In this document: one piece after another, positions 54,113-62,632 of the stretch | Layout: every line of letters starts with the position of its first letter | Numbering within the stretch: position 1 is the first letter of the stretch | Assembly (NCBI GenBank): GCA_035561515.1 | Contig: DATMXP010000035.1 | Coordinates: 1 to 64,000, forward strand | DNA: 64,000 bases | Direction: 5' to 3' | From: Terriglobales bacterium | GTDB taxonomy: Bacteria; Acidobacteriota; Terriglobia; Terriglobales; Acidobacteriaceae | Made by a program: the position numbers and the translations under genes | Notes under the pieces: generated by a model | The model's database searches: none | What the model was told of the DNA's origin: nothing | What the model saw: only the letters and a program-made list of their open reading frames with translations

Positions 54113-54514
54113 ATGCAAAAATCTCAGAATCCGAACACAATTCTCATCGTTGATGACAACGAAGTGCACCGGTACGCCCTTTCCCGGCTGCTTCAATCGC
54201 GGAATTATGGCGTCCTGATCGCCGCGAACGGTAGCCAGGCTTTGGAAGCGGTGAAGCAGTCCCCTTCCATGGTCCTGATGGATATACACCTTCCTGACAC
54301 CACTGGCTACAAGGTACTGGAAGAGCTCCGTAGCCGTCCCGAAACTGCATCCCTGCCTGTCATTCTGATGAGCGCTACCGAACCTGCCCCTCAGGCACGC
54401 AACACCGCCGCCTCTCTTGGAGTTCAGTCTTTCCTGACCCTGCCCGTCAGCCCCGATGACCTTTGGATCGTCATCGAAGCCACCCTCCGCAGACAACAAC
54501 GCCGGACCACTTAG
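54113..54514 (+). CDS. Single-domain receiver lacking the conserved lysine
   Basis: A stand-alone receiver of 133 residues. NTILIVDDNEVHRYALSRLL supplies the acidic residues, MVLMDIHLPDTTGYKVLEEL the phospho-acceptor Asp57, and VILMSAT the Ser87. The conserved Lys before Pro is replaced: FLTLPVSPDDL has Leu110. It could still be phosphorylated but may switch differently. It is divergent from the rsb cluster across a 161-bp gap and could be the phosphotransfer target of the hybrid kinase; this is inference. A hairpin overlaps its stop codon. Confidence 0.88.
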   Translation: MQKSQNPNTILIVDDNEVHRYALSRLLQSRNYGVLIAANGSQALEAVKQSPSMVLMDIHLPDTTGYKVLEELRSRPETASLPVILMSATEPAPQARNTAASLGVQSFLTLPVSPDDLWIVIEATLRRQQRRTT

Positions 54515-54521
54515 TCCGGCG
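54500..54521 (+). terminator. Hairpin overlapping the receiver gene stop codon
   Basis: A perfect 8-bp stem (CGCCGGAC / GTCCGGCG) with a 6-nt loop that contains the start of the TAG stop. It is followed by CCATTGCTTTCCC, weakly T-rich. It also lies between convergent genes. Confidence 0.6.
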
Positions 54522-54549
54522 CCATTGCTTTCCCGACTTCTATCGACTT

Positions 54550-57500
54550 CTAGTCCGCCGAAACGTACTCCGGTTGCTGCCGTGACGTAGTGCTCTTCGA
54601 TTTTCCAAAGCGTCTCCGGAAGAACCCTTGCAGGCGCTCCATGTAGATGTAAAACACCGGCGTAATGAACAGCGTCAGTAACTGGGACACCACCAGGCCG
54701 CCTACGACTGCCAGGCCCAGCGGACGCCTCGACTCCGCACCTGCGCCATATCCAAGGGCGATGGGCAGCGTACCCATCAGGGCTGCCATCGTGGTCATCA
54801 TGATCGGACGGAAGCGAACCAGCGCGCCGTGATAGATAGCCTCTTCGGCAGGCTGCCCGGAACGCTGCGATTCGAGGGCGAAGTCGATCATCATGATGGC
54901 GTTCTTCTTCACGATACCGACCAGCATGATGATGCCCACGAACGAATACAAATTCAGGTCGACATTAAACAACTTGAGCGTAATAAGCGCGCCCATACCG
55001 GCCGCCGGAAGTCCCGAAAGAATCGTAATCGGGTGAATGAAGCTCTCGTACAGGATTCCCAGCACGATATAAATCACCGCAATCGCCATCACGAGTAGTA
55101 GGCCGAGCCCGCGGAACGAGGACTGGAACGCTTGCGCGGTACCCTGAAAACTCGTGGTGATCGTGTCCGGCAGAACTTCGGTTGCGACCTTATTCACCTG
55201 GTCCACTGCCTGACCCAGCGGTGTTCCGGGCTTCAGGTTGAATGACAACGTCACCGCGGGCAGTTGCCCTAGGTGGTTAATCGTCATGGGCCCCAGGCTC
55301 TTGGTGATCTTTGCCACCGTAGACACCGGGATCAACTGCCCCGTCGATCCTCCACCGCTGCCAGTATTGCCTTGGGCATTCGGCATCTGCAAGGAAGGAT
55401 TGTTCGACGCCGGTACACTGCTGCGGATATACAGCATCGAAAGCGCAGTCGGATCCAGTTGGTACTCCGGCTGCAGTTCCATGATCACGCGATAAGCATT
55501 GTTCGGCGCGTATATCGTCGAAATCTGTCTCGAACCGTAAGCCGTATAAAGCGCGTCTTCTATCTGTTGCGCGGAAAGGCCCAGCGCCGCCGCCTTGTCC
55601 CGGTCGATATCAATATTCACCTGCGGGTTCTTCAACTGCAGGTCGCTTGTCACGTCCTGCAATCCCGGAATCTTCCTCAGCTCTTCTTCCAGCTTCGGAG
55701 CCGATTGATAGAGTTGATCCGTATCCGGCCCCTGCAACGTGAACTGATATTGGCTCTTGGTCATCTGACCACCGATACGGATCGGCGGAGGATTCTGCAT
55801 GTAGACGTTGATGCCCGGTACTTTGGCAATCACCGGCCGCAGCCTTTGCATGATCTCGTCAACGTGCGGGCGTTCTTCACGCGGGATGAAGCGCATCACC
55901 ATCATGCCCGAGTTGCTGGCCCCGCGGCCCGCGATCGTCATGAAGCTGTTGATGTACTTCCCTTCCGGTGAGTTCAGGACGGCCTTCGATACGTCTACCT
56001 GGTGCGCCGCCATGTCCTTGAACGAAATACCCTGCGGACCTTCTGTAGCCGCATAGATCTGTCCCTGGTCTTCGCTCGGCAGGAATCCCGTCGGCATGCT
56101 GCGGAACAACATAACCGTCACGACGATCAGCACCATCGACAGCACCATCGTTGCGAATCGATGACGCAGCACGAATTGCAGAGTATGGTCGTAGCCCTTC
56201 AGCAGGCCGTCGAAGAACCGTTCCAGGACCATGTACATCCGGCCGTGCTTGACTTCCTTGCTGTGACCGTTCCCCTTCAACAGACGGCTGCACATCATCG
56301 GCGTCAGGCTTAGAGATACGAAGCCGGAAACCAAAATCGCCGCCGCAATCGTTACTGCGAACTCATGCAGCAACCGCCCCACGATGCCACCCATGAACAG
56401 GAAGGGCAGGAACACCGCCGCCAGTGAGATCGTCATCGACACGATCGTGAATCCGATTTCGCGCGATCCTCTCAACGCCGCCTGCATCGGGCCTTCGCCC
56501 ATTTCCATGTGGCGGACGATGTTCTCCAGCATCACGATTGCGTCGTCCACCACGAACCCCACCGACAACGTCAACGCCATCAATGACAAGTTGTCGAGCG
56601 AATACCCAAGCTGGTACATCACCGCGAATGTCGCGATGATCGAAAACGGCAGCGCAAGACTTGGAATAATCGTCGCCGACAGGTTCCTCAGGAAGAGGAA
56701 GATAACCAGGATCACCAGTACCAGAGACAGGTACAGCGTGAACTTCACATCCTCAACCGACTCGCGAATCGATTTCGAGCGGTCGTACATGATGTCCAGG
56801 CTCACCGCTGCCGGCATCTGCGACCTGAAACCCGGTAGCAGCTTCCGGATGTTGTCCACCACTTCCACCGTGTTCGTGCCCGGCTGCTTTTGTACCGCCA
56901 GCACCATCGCGCGGTTCAGGTTGTGGTCTTCTTTCGCAAACCACGTCGCTGTCTTGTCGTTTTCTACCGAATCGAAAACGTTCCCTAGCTGCTCCAGTCG
57001 GATCGGCTTGCCGTTGCGATAAGCAACAATCAGCGGACGGTACTGATCGGCACTCGTCAGCTGTCCATTAGCTTGCACGACATACGCCTGCTTCGATCCC
57101 CACAGTGTGCCGGTCGGAAGATTGACATTTCCCTTCTGCACCGCTGCCGATACTTCATCGATGCCCACTTGCGCGCTCGCCAGTTTCCGCGGATCCAGTT
57201 GCGCTCGCACCGCGTACTTTTGCGCGCCGTAGACGTTCACCTGCGCCACGCCGCTCACCATCGAAATGCGCTGGCCGATCAGGGTCTCCGCGTATTCATT
57301 CACGTCGGACAGCCGCATCGTCGGCGAACTTACCGCCATATATAGGATGGGCTGGTCCGCCGGGTTCACTTTCTGATACGACGGCGGTGCGGGCATATCG
57401 CGCGGAAGATCGCGTTGCGACTTCGCAATCATCGACTGCACGTCCTGTGCCGCCGCATCGATGTTGCGGTCCAGCGCGAACTGCAGCGTAATCGACGTGC

Positions 57501-57762
57501 TTCCCAACTGGCTCGTGGACGTCATCTGGTCCACGCCGGCAATCGTCGAGAACTGCTTTTCCAGTGGTGTTGCCACCGCCGATGCCATCGTCTCCGGACT
57601 TGCGCCCGGCAGGCTGGCGTTCACCTGGATCGTCGGAAAATCCACGTTCGGTAGGTCGCTCACCGGAAGCTGTTCGTACGCCAGGATGCCGAATACGAGA
57701 ATCGCGATCATGACCAGCGTCGTCATGACCGGACGGCGAATAAATAGTTCCGCTATGTTCAT
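54550..57762 (-). CDS. RND multidrug efflux permease (HAE1 family, MdtB/AcrB-like)
   Basis: Inner-membrane proton-driven pump of 1070 residues, full length for the family. MNIAELFIRRPVMTTLVMIA is the N-terminal helix; LSVGFVVDDAIVMLENIVRH contains the paired aspartates of TM4. Large periplasmic loops include TEGPQGISFKDMAAH and FSDMA-like segments. The C-terminal half has a matching helix set (GVIYIVLG-type, RFRPIMMTTMAALMGTLPIA). It overlaps the adaptor gene by 4 bp. No TolC-like outer-membrane gene is present, so an unlinked one is presumably used. Confidence 0.95.
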   Translation of the reverse strand: MNIAELFIRRPVMTTLVMIAILVFGILAYEQLPVSDLPNVDFPTIQVNASLPGASPETMASAVATPLEKQFSTIAGVDQMTSTSQLGSTSITLQFALDRNIDAAAQDVQSMIAKSQRDLPRDMPAPPSYQKVNPADQPILYMAVSSPTMRLSDVNEYAETLIGQRISMVSGVAQVNVYGAQKYAVRAQLDPRKLASAQVGIDEVSAAVQKGNVNLPTGTLWGSKQAYVVQANGQLTSADQYRPLIVAYRNGKPIRLEQLGNVFDSVENDKTATWFAKEDHNLNRAMVLAVQKQPGTNTVEVVDNIRKLLPGFRSQMPAAVSLDIMYDRSKSIRESVEDVKFTLYLSLVLVILVIFLFLRNLSATIIPSLALPFSIIATFAVMYQLGYSLDNLSLMALTLSVGFVVDDAIVMLENIVRHMEMGEGPMQAALRGSREIGFTIVSMTISLAAVFLPFLFMGGIVGRLLHEFAVTIAAAILVSGFVSLSLTPMMCSRLLKGNGHSKEVKHGRMYMVLERFFDGLLKGYDHTLQFVLRHRFATMVLSMVLIVVTVMLFRSMPTGFLPSEDQGQIYAATEGPQGISFKDMAAHQVDVSKAVLNSPEGKYINSFMTIAGRGASNSGMMVMRFIPREERPHVDEIMQRLRPVIAKVPGINVYMQNPPPIRIGGQMTKSQYQFTLQGPDTDQLYQSAPKLEEELRKIPGLQDVTSDLQLKNPQVNIDIDRDKAAALGLSAQQIEDALYTAYGSRQISTIYAPNNAYRVIMELQPEYQLDPTALSMLYIRSSVPASNNPSLQMPNAQGNTGSGGGSTGQLIPVSTVAKITKSLGPMTINHLGQLPAVTLSFNLKPGTPLGQAVDQVNKVATEVLPDTITTSFQGTAQAFQSSFRGLGLLLVMAIAVIYIVLGILYESFIHPITILSGLPAAGMGALITLKLFNVDLNLYSFVGIIMLVGIVKKNAIMMIDFALESQRSGQPAEEAIYHGALVRFRPIMMTTMAALMGTLPIALGYGAGAESRRPLGLAVVGGLVVSQLLTLFITPVFYIYMERLQGFFRRRFGKSKSTTSRQQPEYVSAD

Positions 57763-58931
57763 GAACCGCTTCCTTGCGTCACCGCTGCCGGCTGTTCCGC
57801 AGCCGAGGTAGGCTTGTTGGACAGTTCGATCTTTGCCCCCGGAACCAGCCGGACTTGACCATCCGTCACAACTGTTTCACCCGGTTGAAGACCCGAATGC
57901 ACAACCGAAACTTTGTCGTTGCCTCTGTCGATCGAAACGTTTCTCAATTCAACGCTCTTGTCGCTCTTTACTACAAAAACGTACTGGCCCTGCTGCCCAT
58001 TCTGCAGCGCGGCCGTTGGCACCACCACAGCGTTCGGCTCGTTCGCCAATGTGAGCGACACATCTGAAAACGCACCCGGCCACAACCGACGGTCGCCATT
58101 CGCGAACTCGCCTTTCAGCCGGATCGTCCCTGTCGCGCTGTCAACCTCGTTATCGATGAACGTTAGCTTTCCGGTCGAAGGCTTCGGATCACCCGCGATC
58201 CTTGCTTCCACCGCAAGCTGCTTCTTCGCGTTGAATTGTTTGATCTGGTGCAGTTCGCTCTCAGGCACGGAGAACGTCACATACACCGGCTGGATCTTAT
58301 TGATAACCACCAGCGCCGGTGTATCGTTCGCCTTCACCATGTTTCCTTCGTGGACGATCAGGTTCCCCGTGCGCCCATCGATCGGCGCGTAAATCTTCGT
58401 ATACGTCAGCTGTACCTTGGCGTATTCCACGGCGGCCCTATCGGCCTCCACCGCCGCCGCAAAAGTCTCCTGCTGCGTTTGTTGCTGTTCGTACTGTTCG
58501 CGGGAAATCACGCCCGCCTTGAACAGCGCGTCGTACCTGGCTGCTTGGGCTTTCGCGTTCGCCAGCGATGCCAGGTCGCGGGCCAGTTGCCCTTCTGCCT
58601 TCTTCAGGTCCGCTTCAAGCGGGCGCCGGTCAAGTTCGAACAACAACTGTCCTTTCCTGACGTCATCGCCTTCTTTGAAATGCACGCCGGTTAACTGTCC
58701 GGTTACCTGAGTCCTTATCTGTACCGTCGAGAAGGGCTCCACCGTGCCGATCGCCGTCACTTGCAACGGCATGTTGCGTTGCTCCACGTTCGCTACCGTG
58801 ACCGGCACCGCCGGACGCCCCTGTGGCGCCGCTTCTTTCTTCTGGCACCCCGCAAGTAGTCCAAGACTCAAACAAATCACTGCAAATAAGAAAAAGTGCC
58901 GGATGTTTCCGGCCTTATGAAGGGTTTTCAT
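57759..58931 (-). CDS. RND efflux periplasmic adaptor (membrane fusion protein), lipoprotein
   Basis: A 390-residue adaptor. The lipobox is LLAGC (about 25-29), so it is a lipoprotein. Order: a lipoyl-like domain split around an alpha-hairpin (VTGQLTGVHFKEGDDVRKGQ; QLARDLASLANAKAQAARYD), then IYAPIDGRTGNLIVHEGNMV, a beta-barrel, and a membrane-proximal domain (VVTDGQVRLVPGAKIEL). It links the permease to an outer-membrane channel. It overlaps both neighbours by 4 bp, forming tetR-adaptor-permease. Confidence 0.94.
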   Translation of the reverse strand: MKTLHKAGNIRHFFLFAVICLSLGLLAGCQKKEAAPQGRPAVPVTVANVEQRNMPLQVTAIGTVEPFSTVQIRTQVTGQLTGVHFKEGDDVRKGQLLFELDRRPLEADLKKAEGQLARDLASLANAKAQAARYDALFKAGVISREQYEQQQTQQETFAAAVEADRAAVEYAKVQLTYTKIYAPIDGRTGNLIVHEGNMVKANDTPALVVINKIQPVYVTFSVPESELHQIKQFNAKKQLAVEARIAGDPKPSTGKLTFIDNEVDSATGTIRLKGEFANGDRRLWPGAFSDVSLTLANEPNAVVVPTAALQNGQQGQYVFVVKSDKSVELRNVSIDRGNDKVSVVHSGLQPGETVVTDGQVRLVPGAKIELSNKPTSAAEQPAAVTQGSGS

Positions 58932-59593
58932 CGTGCTGCTGTCTCCGGGTATCTCGTGCGCTTAATGCCAGTCTTTTTGCTTTTGCTCCGTTGCATTCCA
59001 CTCAGCCATATATCAACTAGATTGCGAACCACTTCGGAAGGTTCAAACTCTCGCAGGTGCCTACCGCCGAACAATTCCTGGATTTGGAAATGGTACGCAA
59101 ACATCGCGATGAACGAACGCGCAGCCAATAGCGGATCCATGCTCCGGAACCGGCCAGCTCTCATCCGTTTGCTCATGTATTCGGCCACGATCTCGTGATA
59201 CTCCACCGCATGCGTTTTGAAGAAACGATCTGAGAGTTCGTGCCGCTCCAGAACGCTGTAGAACAGAAGCCGCGTCAGCTGAACATTGCGGTTCAGGATC
59301 TCCCGCGCTACCAGCTCAAGAGTCTCTCGTTCGTCCAGTCCAGCGTTCAAGAGTTCACGCAGGCGTTCGATCTTCCCCCGCATGTCGATGATGCTTTGGA
59401 TCACGGACCAGTAGAGATCCTCTTTGCTTTCAAAATGTCGGAAGATCAGTGCCTCGTTGATTCCGGCACCTTCGGCGAGCTCACGGGTGGTGGTTCCGGT
59501 GAAGCCTTTATCGGCAAACATCTCGCGTGCCACATCGATAATTTGCTGACGTCTGTCCTCTGCCGCAACCCTGATATGTGTCGTGGTGGCCAT
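58928..59593 (-). CDS. TetR-family repressor of the RND operon
   Basis: A 221-residue TetR regulator. The HTH (about 10-55) is clear: RRQQIIDVAREMFADKGFTG and TTRELAEGAGINEALIFRHF. The rest is the helical ligand-binding domain, which is probably sensitive to a pump substrate. It is the first gene of the operon, and a near-perfect palindrome starts 2 bp upstream of its start codon, so autorepression is likely. It overlaps the adaptor gene by 4 bp. Confidence 0.94.
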   Translation of the reverse strand: MATTTHIRVAAEDRRQQIIDVAREMFADKGFTGTTTRELAEGAGINEALIFRHFESKEDLYWSVIQSIIDMRGKIERLRELLNAGLDERETLELVAREILNRNVQLTRLLFYSVLERHELSDRFFKTHAVEYHEIVAEYMSKRMRAGRFRSMDPLLAARSFIAMFAYHFQIQELFGGRHLREFEPSEVVRNLVDIWLSGMQRSKSKKTGIKRTRYPETAAR

Positions 59594-59594
59594 T

Positions 59595-59611
59595 GTAAGT
59601 AATCACTTACT
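59595..59611 (-). promoter_or_regulatory. TetR operator upstream of the RND operon
   Basis: The inverted repeat GTAAGT-aatc-ACTTAC (59595-59610) starts 2 bp upstream of the tetR start codon. The layout and AT-containing arms are typical TetR operators. Binding here would block transcription or translation of the whole operon. Confidence 0.75.
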
Positions 59612-59702
59612 ATCCTCCCCTAGCACGCACATCCATGTCAATTGCGTGACGACCCAAAGGCTGTGATGAGCCGAGATTTTGCAGGGATGGAGATAAGCAA
59701 AA

Positions 59703-59733
59703 ACGGCAGCCCTCTTTCGAGTAGCTGCCGTTG
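59703..59733 (-). terminator. Terminator of the LPQTAS-tailed protein gene
   Basis: A perfect 9-bp stem (AACGGCAGC / GCTGCCGTT) with a 13-nt loop. On the minus strand it is followed by TTTTTGCTT, 29 bp after the stop at 59762. Confidence 0.85.
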
Positions 59734-59761
59734 CAGATTGGATGGATGATTGAAGCGTTTG

Positions 59762-60100
59762 CTACTTTCGGAAGCGCCTCACCAGGCCCGTTCCGAGTGA
59801 GCCCAATCCGAGCATAGCTAGCAACGGAAGCGGAGAAGCCGTTTGCGGCAACGCACCGGCATTCTGGTCGCTCGACGTGCCGGCGTTCTGGCCGGCTGCG
59901 GTAGCGTTCTGGTCCGCCGTGCCTGTCTGGCCCGCATTCGTATCCACGCTACCCTGCGCACCCTGGCTGCCCACGCTGCCCTGCGCAGAGGCGCCGGTCT
60001 GATCGTTACCCGTCGACGCCGAACCGCTGGCTCCCGTCTGTGCCATGGACATGCCGGCGGCCAGCAACATCACCGCCATCAGATACAGCAATTTTTTCAT
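59762..60100 (-). CDS. Small secreted low-complexity protein with LPQTAS sorting-like tail
   Basis: A 112-residue protein. Signal peptide about 1-20 (MKKLLYLMAVMLLAAGMSMA), then a Gly/Ser/Gln/Thr/Asn-rich region (about 22-83) with short imperfect repeats (NDQTGASAQGSVGSQGAQGS). The C-terminus has LPQTASPLPLLAMLGLGSLG followed by the basic RRFRK: a motif, hydrophobic helix and positive tail, the layout of a sortase or PEP-CTERM-like sorting signal. No sortase or exosortase gene is in the window. It may be surface-displayed; this is inference. Confidence 0.8.
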   Translation of the reverse strand: MKKLLYLMAVMLLAAGMSMAQTGASGSASTGNDQTGASAQGSVGSQGAQGSVDTNAGQTGTADQNATAAGQNAGTSSDQNAGALPQTASPLPLLAMLGLGSLGTGLVRRFRK

Positions 60101-60219
60101 CTAGGTACCTCCCACGCATTCGTTAGAAACGAATTCCGAGGTTAGACCGCTCTGTCCAGCGGCGGGTTTCCCTCGGATCTCACGAATCGTGAGCTGCGCG
60201 GATATATACCTGAGATCCC

Positions 60220-60624
60220 TTAAACGCTTACCGGTGACTTGATGTTGATCCCGATCTTCGGAGGCGCCAGCAACGTGTTGTGAATCAGGCACCTGTGAAC
60301 GGAATCTTCAACTCCCGCCCGATGTTTCTCGTCCAATTCCACTGGAATGTCTACTTCAATCTTGAAATCGTCGAGCCGGGCCGGACCCTTCACCTTCTCT
60401 GCCGTGATCCGTACCTTCGTGCCTTCCGATGCCAACCCATGCTTCTTCAGATAGGCTGCCGCATAGAACGCCGCGCACGACCCTAAAGACGCCAACATCA
60501 ATTCCGGAGGCGTCATTCCTTCGTCATAACCGCCGTTGTCCGCCGGTTGATCACTCACAATCACGTGCTGGCGGGCCTTGATCTCGAATTGCACTGCGCC
60601 AAGATGTTCAATCAAGACTTCCAT
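60220..60624 (-). CDS. OsmC-family peroxiredoxin
   Basis: A 134-residue OsmC/Ohr-type protein. The two redox cysteines are visible in LASLGSCAAFYAAAYLKKHG and SVHRCLIHNTLLAPP. The pattern GMTPPELMLASLGSCA is diagnostic. These proteins reduce organic hydroperoxides, usually using a dithiol partner. It is cytoplasmic. It is a single gene; no MarR-type OhrR is adjacent. Confidence 0.93.
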   Translation of the reverse strand: MEVLIEHLGAVQFEIKARQHVIVSDQPADNGGYDEGMTPPELMLASLGSCAAFYAAAYLKKHGLASEGTKVRITAEKVKGPARLDDFKIEVDIPVELDEKHRAGVEDSVHRCLIHNTLLAPPKIGINIKSPVSV

Positions 60625-60788
60625 TGCAAGACTCCCTTATGAATTCCCTTCGTCTGAATAAATGCATTCCTCTTAGATTCGTTACATTCACGTTAAGCAA
60701 TCTTTCAAACCTTCGTCTGTGACGCACTACACCCCGTTTCGGGCTATTTTGCCCAGCATTTGCCCTTCCTCTCTGCTAATCTTTCCTC

Positions 60789-61418
60789 ATGACCCGAGCT
60801 CCCAGCTTTTGTGGTGTCATCCTTGCCGCTGGCGACTCCACCCGCATGGGAAGCCCCAAGGCTCTCCTTCCCTGGCGCCGCGGGACATTTCTCAGCGGAA
60901 CCATTCGCGCCCTGACCGGCTTCACCGATCTGGTCATCGTCGTCGCCGGATCGAATGCCGAGATCCTCCGTCCTGTTGCCGACGCGGAAGCCGCTTACCT
61001 CATCCCGAATCCGCAGCCCGAGCGCGGTCAGTTCAGTTCCCTCCAGGTCGGTCTTCAGGAGGTCTTAAACCGTGGCCGCGACGCCGCCATCATCACCCTC
61101 GTAGATCGGCCTCCCTGCGCCACCCAAACGGTGTCCCTGCTCCAGCAGGAGTTCCTTGCCCGTATCGCCCGCGATGTCTGGGCCGTCGTCCCCGAATACC
61201 AGGGCCAGCACGGTCATCCTTATGTCATCGGTCGCGAAATGATCGGCAAGTTTCTTGATGCCCCTGCGAGTGCGACCGCTCGCGATATCCAGCACGCCAA
61301 CCAGGCTCACATTGATTACATTGCGGTGACAGATCCATTCGTCATCGCCAATGTCGACACCCCGGAGGACTACCAGCGCCTCCTGGCCAATACCCCGGAG
61401 ACCTCTGTTTCACGATGA
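60789..61418 (+). CDS. MobA-like NTP transferase (MocA/CoxC type)
   Basis: Nucleotidyltransferase of 209 residues. The signature ILAAGDSTRMGSPKALLPW gives the nucleotide-binding loop and catalytic Lys. PERGQFSSLQVGLQ, TLVDRPPCATQ and YQGQHGHPYVIGREM match the MocA branch, which transfers CMP to molybdopterin; relatives act on sugars. No molybdoenzyme gene is adjacent, so the substrate is uncertain. The 3' end overlaps the HAD gene by 4 bp (ATGA). Confidence 0.9.
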   Translation: MTRAPSFCGVILAAGDSTRMGSPKALLPWRRGTFLSGTIRALTGFTDLVIVVAGSNAEILRPVADAEAAYLIPNPQPERGQFSSLQVGLQEVLNRGRDAAIITLVDRPPCATQTVSLLQQEFLARIARDVWAVVPEYQGQHGHPYVIGREMIGKFLDAPASATARDIQHANQAHIDYIAVTDPFVIANVDTPEDYQRLLANTPETSVSR

Positions 61419-62122
61419 CCCAGCCCGTTACTTCGCTTTCAGCCGCCGCCGAACAGTTCATTGAATCCATCATCCGCCAGCGCCCTCGCCTCGCTGTCTT
61501 CGACTGCGACGGCACTCTTTGGAAAGCCGACTCCGGCGAACGCTTCTTCTATTGGGAAATGGAACGCGGACTCGTTTCCCGCGATGTCGCCGACAAAATG
61601 CGCGAGCGCTACGAACTTTATCGGCGCGGAATTGTCAGCGAGGAACAGATGTGCGGTGAGATGGTCACCATGCACAAGGGCATCTCTTGCGACGCTATCC
61701 AGCGCACAGCCGATGAGTTCTTCTCAACCGTTATCGCCCCCGGCATCTTCCCCGAAATGAAGGTGCTCACGCATCTGCTCATCGAGAACGACTGCGAACT
61801 GTGGGCCATCTCATCCACCAACGACTGGGTCGTCACCGCCGGCGTGCGCGAATTTGGAATTCCGCCAGAGCGCGTGCTTGCCGCCTGCGTTCACAAGAAC
61901 GACGGCCATGCCACGGACCGCCTCATTCGCATGCCCTCCGGCGAAGGCAAGGCCGTTGCCATCCGCGAAGTCATCCGTCGTACCCCGGATGCCGCCTTCG
62001 GAAACTCCCGCTGGGACCAGGCCATGCTCGAATTATCCAAGCATCCATACGCTATCAATCCCAATCCAGATCTCGAGCAAATCGCCCGGGAACGCAACTG
62101 GACCGTCTACAAGCCTGAGTAG
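61415..62122 (+). CDS. HAD-superfamily phosphatase (SerB-like)
   Basis: A 235-residue HAD-IB phosphatase. Motif I is AVFDCDGTLW (nucleophile Asp), motif II is WAISSTNDW, motif III is the Lys in GEGKAVAIREV, and motif IV is GNSRWDQAML, where the usual GDSxxD is GNSRWD. The second Asp is kept, so it is probably active on a small phosphate ester such as a phosphoserine-like or sugar phosphate. Coupling to the MobA-like gene suggests a shared pathway that is not known. Confidence 0.88.
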   Translation: MTQPVTSLSAAAEQFIESIIRQRPRLAVFDCDGTLWKADSGERFFYWEMERGLVSRDVADKMRERYELYRRGIVSEEQMCGEMVTMHKGISCDAIQRTADEFFSTVIAPGIFPEMKVLTHLLIENDCELWAISSTNDWVVTAGVREFGIPPERVLAACVHKNDGHATDRLIRMPSGEGKAVAIREVIRRTPDAAFGNSRWDQAMLELSKHPYAINPNPDLEQIARERNWTVYKPE

Positions 62123-62130
62123 CTGCGAAT

Positions 62131-62157
62131 CGGCACAGACACCAAATGTCTGTGCCG
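62131..62157 (+). terminator. Long hairpin after the HAD gene
   Basis: A perfect 11-bp stem (CGGCACAGACA / TGTCTGTGCCG) with a 5-nt loop, 9 bp after the stop. The following bases are not T-rich, so it may be a processing or protective hairpin rather than an intrinsic terminator. Confidence 0.6.
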
Positions 62158-62232
62158 CACGCACCCTGTGGCTTTGGTAAACATTCCTTTTATCTTTAGG
62201 GATCTGTGTTTCAATAATCCGCGGAGATCGCC

Positions 62233-62616
62233 ATGTCCGACACCCTCGTCGCACCTATACCCAACGCTGACCACTCCGAAATCGGCGGAGTTCAAACTGA
62301 CACCGTGCGGACCGGCAAAGCCCGCGTCCGCCGCGTCATCTACCCGGCAGGTTTCCGCTGGTCAAAGAACATGAAGCCCATTACCGGCACCGACGTTTGC
62401 ATGCACGCCCACGTGGGTTTTCTTGCACAGGGTCGCATTCACATGGAGTTTTCCGACGGCTGCGTCACCGAATTCATCGCCCCTCAGGTCGTCGTCATTG
62501 AACCCGGACACGATGGCTGGGTCGTCGGCAACGAACCCGCGGTCCTCATCGAGTTCGATTTCGAGCGCGATACTGTAAAAACCATCGGCCTGCCCGAAAA
62601 GCATCAGCACAAATAG
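62233..62616 (+). CDS. Cupin-domain protein
   Basis: A 127-residue single-domain cupin. The core GTDVCMHAHVGFLAQGRIHM and IAPQVVVIEPGHDGWVVGNE give the two cupin motifs, with His in CMHAH and the PGHDGW His as possible metal ligands. No function is predictable beyond a small-molecule or protein-binding barrel. A weak purine-rich stretch precedes the ATG. It is convergent with the secreted protein gene. Confidence 0.8.
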   Translation: MSDTLVAPIPNADHSEIGGVQTDTVRTGKARVRRVIYPAGFRWSKNMKPITGTDVCMHAHVGFLAQGRIHMEFSDGCVTEFIAPQVVVIEPGHDGWVVGNEPAVLIEFDFERDTVKTIGLPEKHQHK

Positions 62617-62632
62617 AATCTGATTGTGTGAG

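Noticed and set aside
49195..54514. Calling the cluster a sigma-B operon
   Set aside because: No sigma factor, RsbV or RsbW gene is seen; the RsbT/W-like ATPases are fused or follow rsbS, so the classic partner switch is not supported.
54550..57762. A TolC-like gene in the RND operon
   Set aside because: Neither side of the operon encodes an outer-membrane channel; the small protein at 59762 is not one.
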